From positions 40,059,847-40,123,846 of the forward strand of contig OW386540.1 in assembly GCA_936435175.1 (NCBI GenBank): a DNA stretch of 64,000 bases. Direction: 5' to 3'. Shown here one piece after another: positions 43,896 to 54,500 of this stretch. The stretch is from Glyphotaelius pellucidus. Taxonomy: Eukaryota; Arthropoda; Insecta; Trichoptera; Limnephilidae. The translations under genes and the position numbers were made by a program. The first letter of the stretch is position 1. Every line of letters starts with the position of its first letter. Below the pieces are notes generated by a model. The model made no database searches. It had not been told where the DNA came from and saw nothing but the letters and a program-made list of their open reading frames with translations.

Positions 43896-46883
43896 ATGGA
43901 TTCAATATTTAATATAGATTTTGAACCACCAAATAATGAAGAACATGTATTCAAAAATACACAAGATTTCAAAGTATTTCACACAACTAACTCGTTAAAT
44001 ATTATCTCCCAAAACATTAGAAGCATTCGTAAGAACTTTGACAGCTTTACAGTTCTTTTACAAGACCTTGACTCCGACTTTGACATAATAATTTTAAGTG
44101 AATGCTGGACAGACGACTCTTACACCGACATCAACTTACCTGAATATTCGACTTTCCATACTACTACCAAACTTAACCAAAATGATGGGATAGTTATCTT
44201 CGTTAGAGAGTCGCTAAATCCTTCTATCTCTGAAATAAACCTAACGGAAGCAAATTGCATCAAAATATCCCTAGGATCTGATCTATCCGTTTTTGCTATT
44301 TATAGACCTCCATGCTTTAAAAATCTAACTCCTTTCCTAAATTGCCTTCAAAAACTTCTGGATGATAATTTAAACACCCAACAACTCATCTTAGCGGGTG
44401 ACATGAACGTAAACATTCTCAATAGCAATCCGAAAACTAACGAATACCTAAGTCTTTTAAGTCACTATGGCCTTAAGTCAACTATAAACTCTGCCACAAG
44501 AACTTCCCTTGAGTCGAATTCTTGCATTGATCATATTTTTGCTAAAACCAAAAAAAAAACCATTTCATCCATCATTCATACAACAGTAACTGATCACTAC
44601 ACTACTTCACTCGGCATTCGATCAAACATCGAAAAAAAAACTAAAATGCCTACAAATACCACACATCACGTTATAGACTTTAAATCACTTAGGACAGAAA
44701 TAAGTCATGAATCCTGGACTTCAACACTAAAAGAAAAAGACCCGAACAAAGCTCTTAATGCTTTCCTACTAACACTGGAAATGTACACTTCCAAACACAC
44801 CTCACACAGAACTCACAAAAACAACGCTCATAAAACATTGAAAATAAAACCATGGATTACAGCAGGGCTAGTAAAAAGTATTCATAAGCGTAACATGATG
44901 CACATGAGAGTAAATAAAAACCCAAACGACAGTAAACTAAATCACGAATATTCATTATATAGAAATCTCTGTAACAAATTAATTAAGCAAGCCAAATTTA
45001 AATTTTACAGAAATGAAATTGAAAAAGCCAAAAATGATCCGAAAAAAACCTGGAAAGTCATAAATGAAGCAGCTTATTTTAAATCTAAAAAGTGCAATAA
45101 TATTAATAAATTGTCAATCAATGGTGAAATCCTTGAAACAAACAACAAACCATACAAAATGGCAAATTATATTAATTCTCATTTTTCTAACGTAGGCCCA
45201 GATCTAGCAAACAAAATACTCACCAATAACCACAACACAAAACAACTGTCATCCAAATACAGCCCTCCCAAACAACCAATACACTCGTTTAATATATATA
45301 AACTTAATAAAAAAGAAATTTCTGAACTTATTTTATCTCTCAAGCAACATTGCGCTCCGGGCCCGGATAAAATCTCAAACCAAATTTTGATTAATCTGCA
45401 TGAACATATTGCTTTACCTCTTCTGCACATATTCAATCAAAGTTTCAGCCAAGGGATCGTTCCGGATAAACTAAAAATTGCCATTATAAAGCCAATTCAC
45501 AAATCTGGAGACAAAACCCTAATTTCTAACTACAGACCTATCTCACTACTAAATTCATTATCGAAAGTCCTGGAAAAAGCAATGAAAAAAAGACTATTAA
45601 CCTACCTCGATAAACATAACTTACTCTCAAATTGTCAATTCGGTTTTCGAGCTAAAATGAGTACTGAACAGGCTATATCTGAATTAACTAATTACATTGT
45701 TAAAAACACAGATGAAGGAGCCAAAGTAATCGGAGTCTTTCTAGATCTGGCCAAGGCTTTTGATACTATCTCTCACGACATTCTGTACGAGAAACTTAAA
45801 AATAATGGTATCAATGGACCGCCGCTCGACTGGTTCATTAGCTATACTAAAAATAGAAAACAAATAGTAGAACTTAATAAATGCTACAGTGATCCGGAAG
45901 AAATCAAGTATGGTGTCCCTCAAGGTAGCGTCCTAGGTCCTCTTCTATTTCTCATTTACATAAATGAACTTACCGATATTAAAATGGCGTCTATCGAATA
46001 TAAGGTTATCAGTTACGCAGATGACACGGTAATTCTATTCAAAGCTCCAAGTTGGGAAAAGGCATTCAAAAGTGCGGAAACCGGCATGTTAGAAATAAAA
46101 AATTGGCTCGACAATAATTTACTGACCTTAAACATCTCTAAAACAAAATACCTAACATTCAGCAAAACCAGTACTGGGCAACCAAAAACCCTTTCGCCTT
46201 TATACCTCCACCCTTATGTTACCTCAAACCATCAAAGCGAACAAATAGAACATACAGATAATGTCAAGTATCTAGGCTTAACAGTGGACCATAAATTAAA
46301 CTGGGAATGTCATATTAACTTACTCATAAAGAAAATCCGAAAACTATCATTCATTTTTAAAACGATAAGGAACATCATGTCACCAAAACAAATAAAAAAT
46401 GTTTACTACGCTCTATGTCAAAGCCTTTTAACTTACGGTATTTCGGCCTGGGGGGGAGCCGCTGACAAGTACATTAAGCCGCTTAACTCAACTCACAAAA
46501 CATTAATTAGGATCATGTTCAAAAAACCCTATCTGCATCCAACGGAAAATCTCCTAATTACAAATAACATACTAGATATAAGGAAACTATTCATTAAAAA
46601 GATCATTCAAATTAACTGCATAAAATCCTCACCATGCCACGTAACTCACCCACAAAATACAAGAGCAAAAACGCTTAATCAACTTCTTGTCCCAAAAATT
46701 AAATCAACCTTTGCCAAAAAGCACGAATCCTACCTCGCACCTCTCATTTACAACACATTCCTAAAAGAAACCTCTTTTTGCTTGAAGCAAAAAAACCTAA
46801 AAGGGTTTTATAAATATTTCAACACTTGGTTACTACACAAAAAAAGGGAATGCATCACCAAGTTACTAATAATCCCATCTTAG
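43896..46883 (+). CDS. LINE ORF2 polyprotein, 995 aa: endonuclease plus reverse transcriptase
   Basis: Performs target-primed reverse transcription. The N-terminal APE-type endonuclease covers residues about 35-245, with Asn40 ('SQNIRS'), Glu69 ('SECW'), Asp169/Asn171 ('AGDMNVN'), Asp212-His213 ('CIDHIF') and Asp233-His234 ('VTDHY'). All expected catalytic positions are present. The RT domain includes 'NYRPISLLNSLSKVLEK', 'VFLDLAKAFDTISH', 'GVPQGSVLGPLLFL' and the catalytic YADD at 707-710. A thumb/C-terminal region follows ('SLLTYGISAWGG'). No RNase H and no C-terminal CCHC knuckle are seen. The frame is free of stops and frameshifts, so the copy could be competent. Confidence 0.95.
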   Translation: MDSIFNIDFEPPNNEEHVFKNTQDFKVFHTTNSLNIISQNIRSIRKNFDSFTVLLQDLDSDFDIIILSECWTDDSYTDINLPEYSTFHTTTKLNQNDGIVIFVRESLNPSISEINLTEANCIKISLGSDLSVFAIYRPPCFKNLTPFLNCLQKLLDDNLNTQQLILAGDMNVNILNSNPKTNEYLSLLSHYGLKSTINSATRTSLESNSCIDHIFAKTKKKTISSIIHTTVTDHYTTSLGIRSNIEKKTKMPTNTTHHVIDFKSLRTEISHESWTSTLKEKDPNKALNAFLLTLEMYTSKHTSHRTHKNNAHKTLKIKPWITAGLVKSIHKRNMMHMRVNKNPNDSKLNHEYSLYRNLCNKLIKQAKFKFYRNEIEKAKNDPKKTWKVINEAAYFKSKKCNNINKLSINGEILETNNKPYKMANYINSHFSNVGPDLANKILTNNHNTKQLSSKYSPPKQPIHSFNIYKLNKKEISELILSLKQHCAPGPDKISNQILINLHEHIALPLLHIFNQSFSQGIVPDKLKIAIIKPIHKSGDKTLISNYRPISLLNSLSKVLEKAMKKRLLTYLDKHNLLSNCQFGFRAKMSTEQAISELTNYIVKNTDEGAKVIGVFLDLAKAFDTISHDILYEKLKNNGINGPPLDWFISYTKNRKQIVELNKCYSDPEEIKYGVPQGSVLGPLLFLIYINELTDIKMASIEYKVISYADDTVILFKAPSWEKAFKSAETGMLEIKNWLDNNLLTLNISKTKYLTFSKTSTGQPKTLSPLYLHPYVTSNHQSEQIEHTDNVKYLGLTVDHKLNWECHINLLIKKIRKLSFIFKTIRNIMSPKQIKNVYYALCQSLLTYGISAWGGAADKYIKPLNSTHKTLIRIMFKKPYLHPTENLLITNNILDIRKLFIKKIIQINCIKSSPCHVTHPQNTRAKTLNQLLVPKIKSTFAKKHESYLAPLIYNTFLKETSFCLKQKNLKGFYKYFNTWLLHKKRECITKLLIIPS

Positions 46884-47161
46884 TCTAATCCTGATTCTCT
46901 ATTTACATATATGCGATATTTAAATTTTTAGAAATTTATGCTTTCTTATTAATATTGCTTATGTTTTACCCATGTCTAGTTTAATACTTTATATTATTTT
47001 GCTGAAATGTTATTGTTTTTAGATGCTAGCTAAACTCTCAAATTTAATAAAACTGAATACTGCATGCATGCGTATACATGTTTGTGTGTATGTGTTTATA
47101 TAATTAATATGTTTTTATATGCTAATTGTGTATTAATATGTTCATGCACGCCTATTTATGT

Positions 47162-47198
47162 ACCCGTCTCAGAACAGACATCGTCTAGTGAGACGGGT
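47162..47198 (+). other. Stem-loop in the LINE 3' UTR
   Basis: 'acccgtctca' (47,162-47,171) pairs perfectly with 'tgagacgggt' (47,189-47,198). A smaller AGAC/GTCT stem lies inside. It sits about 60 nt before the poly(A) and is a plausible recognition element for the element's own RT. Confidence 0.6.
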
Positions 47199-47286
47199 TA
47201 CATACTTTTCTTGTATTATATTTTTATTGTAATAAACGCCCGGGTTGCCGGCAATTAAAAAAAAAAAAAAAAAAAAAAAAATTTAT

Positions 47287-47790
47287 CAGCTGATAAAGGC
47301 CAAATAATGTTTTAAGCATTCGAAATATTAGTATTTAATTATTGATATAATCATGTTACAATATTAGTGGATAAGTGTTAAGATCTTTATTTACATGATG
47401 AATTGGCTATTAATTGGTATTGAAACACACAATGTATTTTGTTGATGACCTTTAATGTTATCTCAGTGTCCCAGTTCCTTCTCTAAAAATTACCTTATTT
47501 CATTTACTAACTACACTGTTATAATTGAGTTATAATTTTATAACTTACATACGTACTAATGTAGCTGTATTTGGTGTATATTTTCTTTTGCCAATCAAAA
47601 TAATATAATCTAGTTATATTAATGTAAAACTACTTATTTTTAAAGTGTCATGTATATTTATAGACAATAAAACATATATAAGGTACTTATTCATTTCATG
47701 TGTACCAATTCTGGACTATGTGTGTAATGACTGATGGAAAATTCAATCTCAACAAGTAGAAGTTAACATAACTTCACCTTTTGACAGTAA
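47287..47790. other. Intergenic, no gene seen
   Basis: AT-rich DNA between the LINE and the palindromic MITE. Nothing recognisable. Confidence 0.5.
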
Positions 47791-48130
47791 GGGCCTCCGC
47801 TCATGGAGAAACTGAAAAAAACCAATTCTCAACGCAATTGCAATCAACCTCCTTAACAAAATTGATATTTTTCTGATCTGACATGTCAAAACGTGGCAGT
47901 TCGTGAGCCGCTCCCATGGCGACCTGTCAACAATGCAACTGAAAAACCAGCCTGCTGGTTGCCGCGATAGTGGCGTTTCAGTTGCATTGTTGACAGGTTG
48001 CCATGGTAGCAGCTCACAAACTGTCAAAGTTTTGACATGTCAGATCAGAAAAATATCGATTTTGTTAAGGAGGGCGATTGCAATTGCGTTGAGAACTGGG
48101 TTTTTTCAGTTTCTCCATGAGCGGAGGCCC
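47791..48130. mobile_element. 340-bp palindromic MITE with TAA target duplication
   Basis: Starts 'GGGCCTCCGCTCATGGAG' and ends with its exact complement, flanked by TAA at 47,788-47,790 and 48,131-48,133. The arms are complementary almost over their full length (for example 'gacatgtcaaaac' / 'gttttgacatgtc' and 'tcaacaatgcaactga' / 'tcagttgcattgttga'), with a small centre near 47,955. The TAA duplication suggests PIF/Harbinger. The interrupted sister copy is at 8.05 kb. Confidence 0.85.
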
Positions 48131-48133
48131 TAA

Positions 48134-48768
48134 GTTTGTCCACAAAGTTCAACAATTTAAAACATGTGCATCATGTTTTGCTTTACACAATAACCACACT
48201 ATCAAAAGTGGTAATCGTGAAGCTAATACGAACCAAATAAAATAATACATAATTATTTGTGTTACTGTTTCTCATTAAAAAATATTTTAATTATTATTTT
48301 TTATTAAGAAGTTGTTGTTTTGCAATTTTGTAATATTTTTTCAATTGCAACCCGATAGTCCCTGTGCAAATCTTTGTTTGCGTAATATGTTGCAATATAA
48401 AATATTATTACAATTTTATTTTTCACATAACTTCCTTGCGTATGTATATAATATTGTGCAGAATTCTGCTTGACCCCGTGATCTTTTCAAAGATAAGTGG
48501 TTGTAACTAAGAATTAAATAATTTATTGTTAACAGAATCGATTTTAATCAAAGTAATTTTATGAAATACAATCATTATTGTGATTTGGTTATGCATACGA
48601 GCCAATTATTTCAAAATACGTTTTTTTTACGCTTTCAGTTAAACATCATAAGTCACATTGATTGATGCTTCCAAATTGTGAAATTGACCAATAGACTGCT
48701 TGTATTGGGTTAAGTCAATACCACGAATGAACCATCCCCAGTATGTAAGCAAGGGAGAGCGCATATAT
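48134..48768. other. Intergenic, no gene seen
   Basis: AT-rich DNA without recognised features. Confidence 0.5.
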
Positions 48769-49136
48769 CAATTGATAGTCAGACGTCTCAGAAAAATCGA
48801 AATTTGAGTTGAGTGTGCAGTTACATGTAAAGTGTAACCTATATCTGACATCTAGTACCATACTCAAATTGCTCATTAACACTGCCAAATTAATTATAAT
48901 GCAGAAAAACCAGTGAATTAAACAAAATGTTGATGTTTTCTGGATCACCAGTAGGATATTTCAAAATTTCATACTAATGTACTGGACTGTTTTGCCCCAC
49001 AGTGTTATTCTATAATGTATTTAATAAGTAAGACATAGACACACGTAAATAATATTTGATTTATGGTGAGCATTCGAATATTACTTTCCTCATTATCTCA
49101 AAACCAGTATTTGAAGATGTCTGACTAATCAACTGG
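48769..49136 (+). mobile_element. MITE family M3, copy 3
   Basis: Same order as copy 2: 'ttgatagtcagacgtctcag', 'aaacaaaatgttgatgtttt', 'ataatatttgatttatggt', and end 'gtctgactaatcaactgg'. Roughly 75-80% identical to copy 2 by eye. Confidence 0.75.
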
Positions 49137-50226
49137 ACGATCAATATCCCTAGACAGTTTATTTCCTTCCTGAACATTTTTACAAATGGTTCTTACCGAA
49201 AACATGTTGTATTTTATTTTCAGATAAACATGTATTGCCAAAGTGTTGACTGTAAAATTATATGTTCGTAAGTCTCAAAAAATATGTTGAAAGTAACGAA
49301 ATTTAATAATAAACATAAAATGATTGCAGTAGTGATTCAAAAATTTCAATTTGATTCATCAGTCGGATTGGATTACATCAGTCGAATTTGATTATATCAG
49401 TCGAATTTTGATTTCATCAATAAGCCAAACCCTTTTTCTGTTCAGATCTAATAGTCAGATAAAAGCAGATAGCAGCTCCATTACTGTTTTCCAAGTCGTC
49501 CGTATACACTTTCGATGATTCACATAAATATATTTTCGTTATTTGTTTTTGGGTGTTTTCACATCTGCCACTGTGATAGACACCGTAACACTGTCCGAAA
49601 CGTTGGCTAAAGAAGGAGGTAGCACAACACGGCATAACACTCCAAAAAGAAATAACGAAAATACTGGCTGTGAAAATCTAAAATCGTATCTCACGTAAAT
49701 ATAATCTCTTATGATGCAGACTTCTTCAGAATTTTTCTTCTGGAAATATCGGACCAATTACTTTTATTTTTAAATCAAAATTTTATAATCATATTGGAGA
49801 CAGATTTTATTTTTGATAGACTTTACACAACATTTTGTCACAAGTCCCTTCCTTCTACTTTTAAATTATAATTTGTACTACAAACATTCCTGCTTTGTGA
49901 TTTGCAACCATTCCATTATGTATATGTATGTAATATTCTTGTAAGTCTGTATGCATTTTTCTAGCTTAAATTTTTTACTTAGGTACCAAAGATTGCAGCA
50001 TGTTTTAAAATTAAATTGCAATTATTGCAGAAGAAATCATAATATTTTTGTTAGTAAACTTATGTCCGTTTACATATTATTGTTGTTAAAAATAATGTGT
50101 GTCAAAATATTATAATATATTTGTGTCTATAATATATGTATCTGTATAAAGCATTGGAAATGACATTTTTTAATTTTTTGCTGTATTTTCTCATAATATT
50201 ATGTACTATAGCTGCCCGGGCTTTAA
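49137..50226. other. Intergenic; contains a repeat shared with 21.1 kb
   Basis: 49,575-49,655 ('gaaacgttggctaaagaagg', 'cacaacacggcataacac') matches 21,120-21,180. Both translate on the minus strand to the same 'VLCRV-LP-S-ANVSDSVTV' stretch. The rest is AT-rich and unassigned. Confidence 0.5.
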
Positions 50227-50650
50227 AGCTCGTTCACACAGAGCTATAAAACTGCGAGCAGATTTCTGTTGAACCGCGAGCGCTTATCTTTTGTACTTTC
50301 ACACAACGCTATCAAATATTTCTTCCTGTGGTAGGAGAGGGGGTCAGACGAATTAGGGAGCGGCAACGTAATGCACATTTTTTGTGCTGAAATCTATCAA
50401 CTTAACATCTGTCATCCACCGGTCTAGGCAGCTCCGTAATTACAATGACCCCCTCTCCTGTTTTCGTCGAAGGGGGACGCTTATCTTTTGGCATATCGCC
50501 TCTGGAGCGGTTCCGTAGTAAGATATGTATTGTTTATGGTTGATCTGCGCTTAAACCGCTTAGGTGTAAATGGTCTGAAGGGATTGTATGAAGAGCGTTA
50601 TTTAGCGTGCGATGATCTTTTATATTTTATAGCTGTGTGCTAACGAGCTC
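50227..50650. mobile_element. MITE-like TIR element
   Basis: The left 'agctcgttcacacagagcta' and the complement of the right 'agctcgttagcacacagcta' match, both followed by 'taaaa'. About 420 bp, no ORF, GC-richer than its surroundings. The target duplication is not resolved. Confidence 0.5.
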
Positions 50651-51358
50651 TTACACAGAGTTTTTCGAAATCAGACTTAGACAATGGCCTTCCTTTAGTG
50701 TAGGTCAAGTGTGCAAAATTTCATCAATCTCAGAGTAAAACTGTAGATTTCTATGAAAATCAAACAAGCCCGCCCGCTGACTGCCATATTCAATTTTCTT
50801 GATATAAATTGATGGGTATGTAGAAAAATACGAAAGGCTTTTTAAATTATTTTATTTCAAAAACCAAGGGTGCTTACAACTGACAGAAAAATTCTTCTGA
50901 AAACAACACATTTCATGACAAAACTCAATCAATACAAAGCAAAGCAATTATTCACATTTTGACTAATTTGCCAATACTACTAATTTTGAACAAGTCCCAG
51001 AGCTGAATTGACCAGTTAGTAGTTGAGTGTACAAACATATCAGGTTCCCATCCAGATAAATTGGGTTCAGTTCCTTTACTAAGTCCATCATTGCGCAATC
51101 AAAATTTTTCACTTATAATGATGGTAGTAAAAGTTTTTCAAATTCTGTCAGGATTAAAAAAATAATCATACAATATGTGCAAAATCAAATGCCCCCAAAA
51201 CGCATTTCAAAATTTAATTTTAGAGTGCTACCTACCATCTATTATTATTAGAACTTAGGTGAAAGATTAAAATAAACTTATAAAAATGGTTACTAATAGA
51301 AGTAGTGACTAGATATATATGCAATTGCATATTTATAATTTTGAATTCTTCCATTATT
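50651..51358. other. 3' flank of the dynein gene, no gene seen
   Basis: Downstream of the DYNC2H1 stop on the minus strand. TTTATT at 50,851-50,856 (AATAAA on the minus strand) is the nearest canonical poly(A) signal noticed, about 500 nt after the stop. Confidence in its use is low. Confidence 0.4.
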
Positions 51359-51517
51359 TTAAGGGATGATCAAGGCAGTAGCGTTCAGCAGCCATAAATT
51401 GACATTAAACTGATCAGCCAAAGGTGCTCCGATGTTGAACACAAGATCACTTCTATCCGATGATGTGTAGATGGGAATTTCAACGCTGTTCTTATTGCGC
51501 TGGTCTTTGGTGGAATC
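51359..51517 (-). CDS. DYNC2H1: DYNC2H1 last exon
   Basis: Acceptor 'ttctcacag'. Encodes 'DSTKDQRNKNSVEIPIYTSS' to 'LLNATALIIP' and TAA. It corresponds to the dynein-2 extreme C-terminus ('PVYTS..R' type motif). Confidence 0.92.
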   Translation of the reverse strand, partial: DSTKDQRNKNSVEIPIYTSSDRSDLVFNIGAPLADQFNVNLWLLNATALIIP

Positions 51518-54500
51518 CTGTGAGAAAAAAAGTAAAAACAATTATAAAAACTAATTACACAGATAAATCCTGTAATAACCAGATGGCACATATCGTGGGT
51601 ATGCCTTGTAGTAGCAACAGCATAATTTCTTTAAATAATTCCTACCATTTTCAAAACATTATCAAATGAAATGTGTTGTGCAATAAAAAATATCTCTTCA
51701 GGAAAGTAGTGCATACTGAATGGCGAATTAAAATCTTTTTGTCCTTAAATGTCGTCACTGTCCAGAGCTAGTGGTTCAATGGCATCCCCAATTAAGGTAT
51801 GTTATGGAGGCTGAAGGGAAGGAGATCAGTGAGGGGAAGGTTGGAAAGTATCTGTCCCGAAACAGGGCTAAAGCCATTTCGAGCAAGGTTTCGATTCTGG
51901 TCTTTCACCGGGGCGATACTGAGAGTATCTACCACTCTGTACCATTACTGCACACCCCTGGTTAAAACGTACTTACACGCACATTGATGTTTATTATCCT
52001 ATTTGCGTTAGTGGCTTGATAAGTAAAAAGTGAGGGACATGATAACCTGTAACTTTGTGTACTTAACACTTGAAGGTTTAGTGCGTTGTGCTCACCGAGG
52101 GTACATACTGCAGGGATATGGGAGGGGCGGGGTTGAAAGGGGGGGTGTTGGAGCGGCACGGCTGCAGTCTGCCTCCCTCCCATACAGCCCCCTCCAGGCG
52201 GAGATCACGCAATACCACTTTGCCATCCGTCGCTGACTCTTCTGAAATATGCAAAATGAATTCACTGTTAGAAAAATTAACATTATCACAGAGCAGCCAT
52301 TTTTTCCTCTTTAAATTGATTTATGTACAGCCTCGGGCACTTTCTGTCAGAAAATTTCCGTTTTGCAATAAAATCCAAATAAATGGGATATTTCTGAATT
52401 TATCCAAAAACTATTTTTGAAAGGTGATGAAATACTCCTTCAAACGTTAGAAATAAACAATTTTTCAGATATTAAAATTTTGAATGCCAAATTAAAAAGT
52501 TTTAAAAATAGTTCACCATTTTTCTGACTAAAATTACTAATAATGAAAAAAAAGAAAAAAACACACATATTTTATTAGGTAAATGTATTAAGAATGTTAC
52601 TATTACTTCCCTTTTTTATCGTTCATAAAAAAGTTTCATAATTTTTTTCTTAAATTGCTGTGTAATTTGGTTTCACATTTTAATTTTTCTGTATTCGACT
52701 TCTAGAATTGAATGTAAAGTGTGGTATTTTTTCTTTCCGGCACCGTTTAAATCATATTTCTCACGAAGGACAGTAAGAGAGACAAAACAATTTCTATGAG
52801 ACCTATTTCTGTGTTCCCAAAAGCGAACAAATTGGCCTGAGGGGTTTTAACCCCTTTAACATTTATTGGAATTATTAAAAAAGTTTCTACTCATTGGAAT
52901 CTTTGATTAATCACGAAGCCAACTCAGAAGTTTCACACTTCAACGAGAGATGTCTCGCATCTCTTCTGAATTATGTGATATTAACATTCAGCGAACCAAA
53001 AAATCTTATCTTGTGTTTACATTAAAAAAAAGCATGTTCCAATTTAAATTTACATCTGTGATTATCAACTAGGCCATAGACAACACTCGGAGGTCATAAT
53101 ATTTAATATTGCTCTAAGTAGATACCACAAACGGAAATTTTAAAGTAAATAATATGCAGAATGCAAATGCAATTTAACAATTTTTTTATGAATCCTAAAA
53201 ATATGGGATAAGTGGTCAAATATAATTGCATTCAATGGCTCTCTAGCACTATAAGCAGTTTGTATGTCTCCATATAAAAATTCGGAGGTATGATTTTTTT
53301 GAAAGAGCAAGAAATTTTCAAACCGAATGCTTAAAAATTTCCGAGCACCCGAGGCTAAAATTGATTGTATATCGGATCGCTCCATTGGTTAGAGACCACC
53401 ATACTGTTTTGTTTTGACTACCATAATATGGGCATTTCTGCCATTTAGTCAAAATTAATAAAAACAAAGTCGTAATATCTAAAATGTTAGTTCGCCTTCT
53501 GTCAATTTGGTGAATGCAAATATTGTACAATAATAAAAGTCCTAGTTCAATTGATATTGTGATTTCTAATGCTGCGTAAAAGGTACCTTCATCTCCCCAA
53601 ATCGTTATCAGAGTGAGTCTTTCCGGCGGAAGATTAAAATGGGTAGCAGCATCCCACAACAGGGCATGTGGGGCCCTGGCGGGGCGTAGCAGTAGGGCCA
53701 ACGGAGGGGTGGAGCCCCCTGTAGCTCCAGTGGCGCGCTGGCGGGCAGCTGTGGCCCGCGAGCAGAGGCCTCGCAGGAAGGACGAGGCGGCGCGGGGGGC
53801 GCCCTCCCACCCAGAGGTCCAGCCCTCGGGAGTCTAAATATAACGTTAAATATGTTCATATTTTTTAATATTACTACAAAGGCCCTCGTTCCATAGGGAT
53901 TCGCAAGTATCCGATGCATGACGATTCAAGAGTCTTGTTGACTACCGCAATACAACTGCGCCAAGGTTCATACACAGGCACACGTTACCGACATTTTGTA
54001 AACTCGTCGACGACGTCAATCTCCAGCAGATCAGCCTGCCGAAATTGTTATGCCTCACTTCATCGGGACTTTAAACACGGTGTCACTTTGTCAAACATTT
54101 TGTAACAATGTGTGTGCTTTAGATCAATGCTAGGAACAAAAGTCAACAAAGAATGACAGGATATAAAAATGACATCTACAGTAATTGTTTGAGAATTCAG
54201 CAATGATTGATGGCGACGCGGGTCTTATGATTTCAATAGTGATATGATGTGTACAAATTGTGCGCAAGTTGTTTGCGATGTGAGACGAGGATGCTCGCGT
54301 ATCCCTGCAGAGAAGCACCTAACTTTTCACCAAAGGGGATAATTACAGAATAAGCCTCGTCTTAGGCTACAAAATACCACATCTTCATTTCGGAATTAGA
54401 TCCTTGAATCACTGTTTATGTCACTTTTCTGAGAAATTATTATCGAAAATTGCATCAGTTCAATATTTTCTTGTATTTATTATCAGTAAGTATTTTTTTT

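Larger units (their letters stand above)
42845..47280 (+). mobile_element. Near full-length two-ORF LINE (CR1/Jockey group)
   Basis: Contains a short 5' region with a tRNA-like module, ORF1 (43,036-43,842), a 53-nt gap, ORF2 (43,896-46,883), a 3' UTR with stem-loop, AATAAA at 47,231-47,236 and about 24 A. A candidate 7-bp target duplication 'aatttat' lies at 42,838-42,844 and 47,280-47,286. It is short and in AT-rich DNA, so the 5' border is uncertain. Both ORFs are uninterrupted, indicating recent insertion and possible activity. The clade is inferred from the RT motifs (YADD, 'GVPQGSVLGPLLFL'), not from a tree. Confidence 0.9.
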
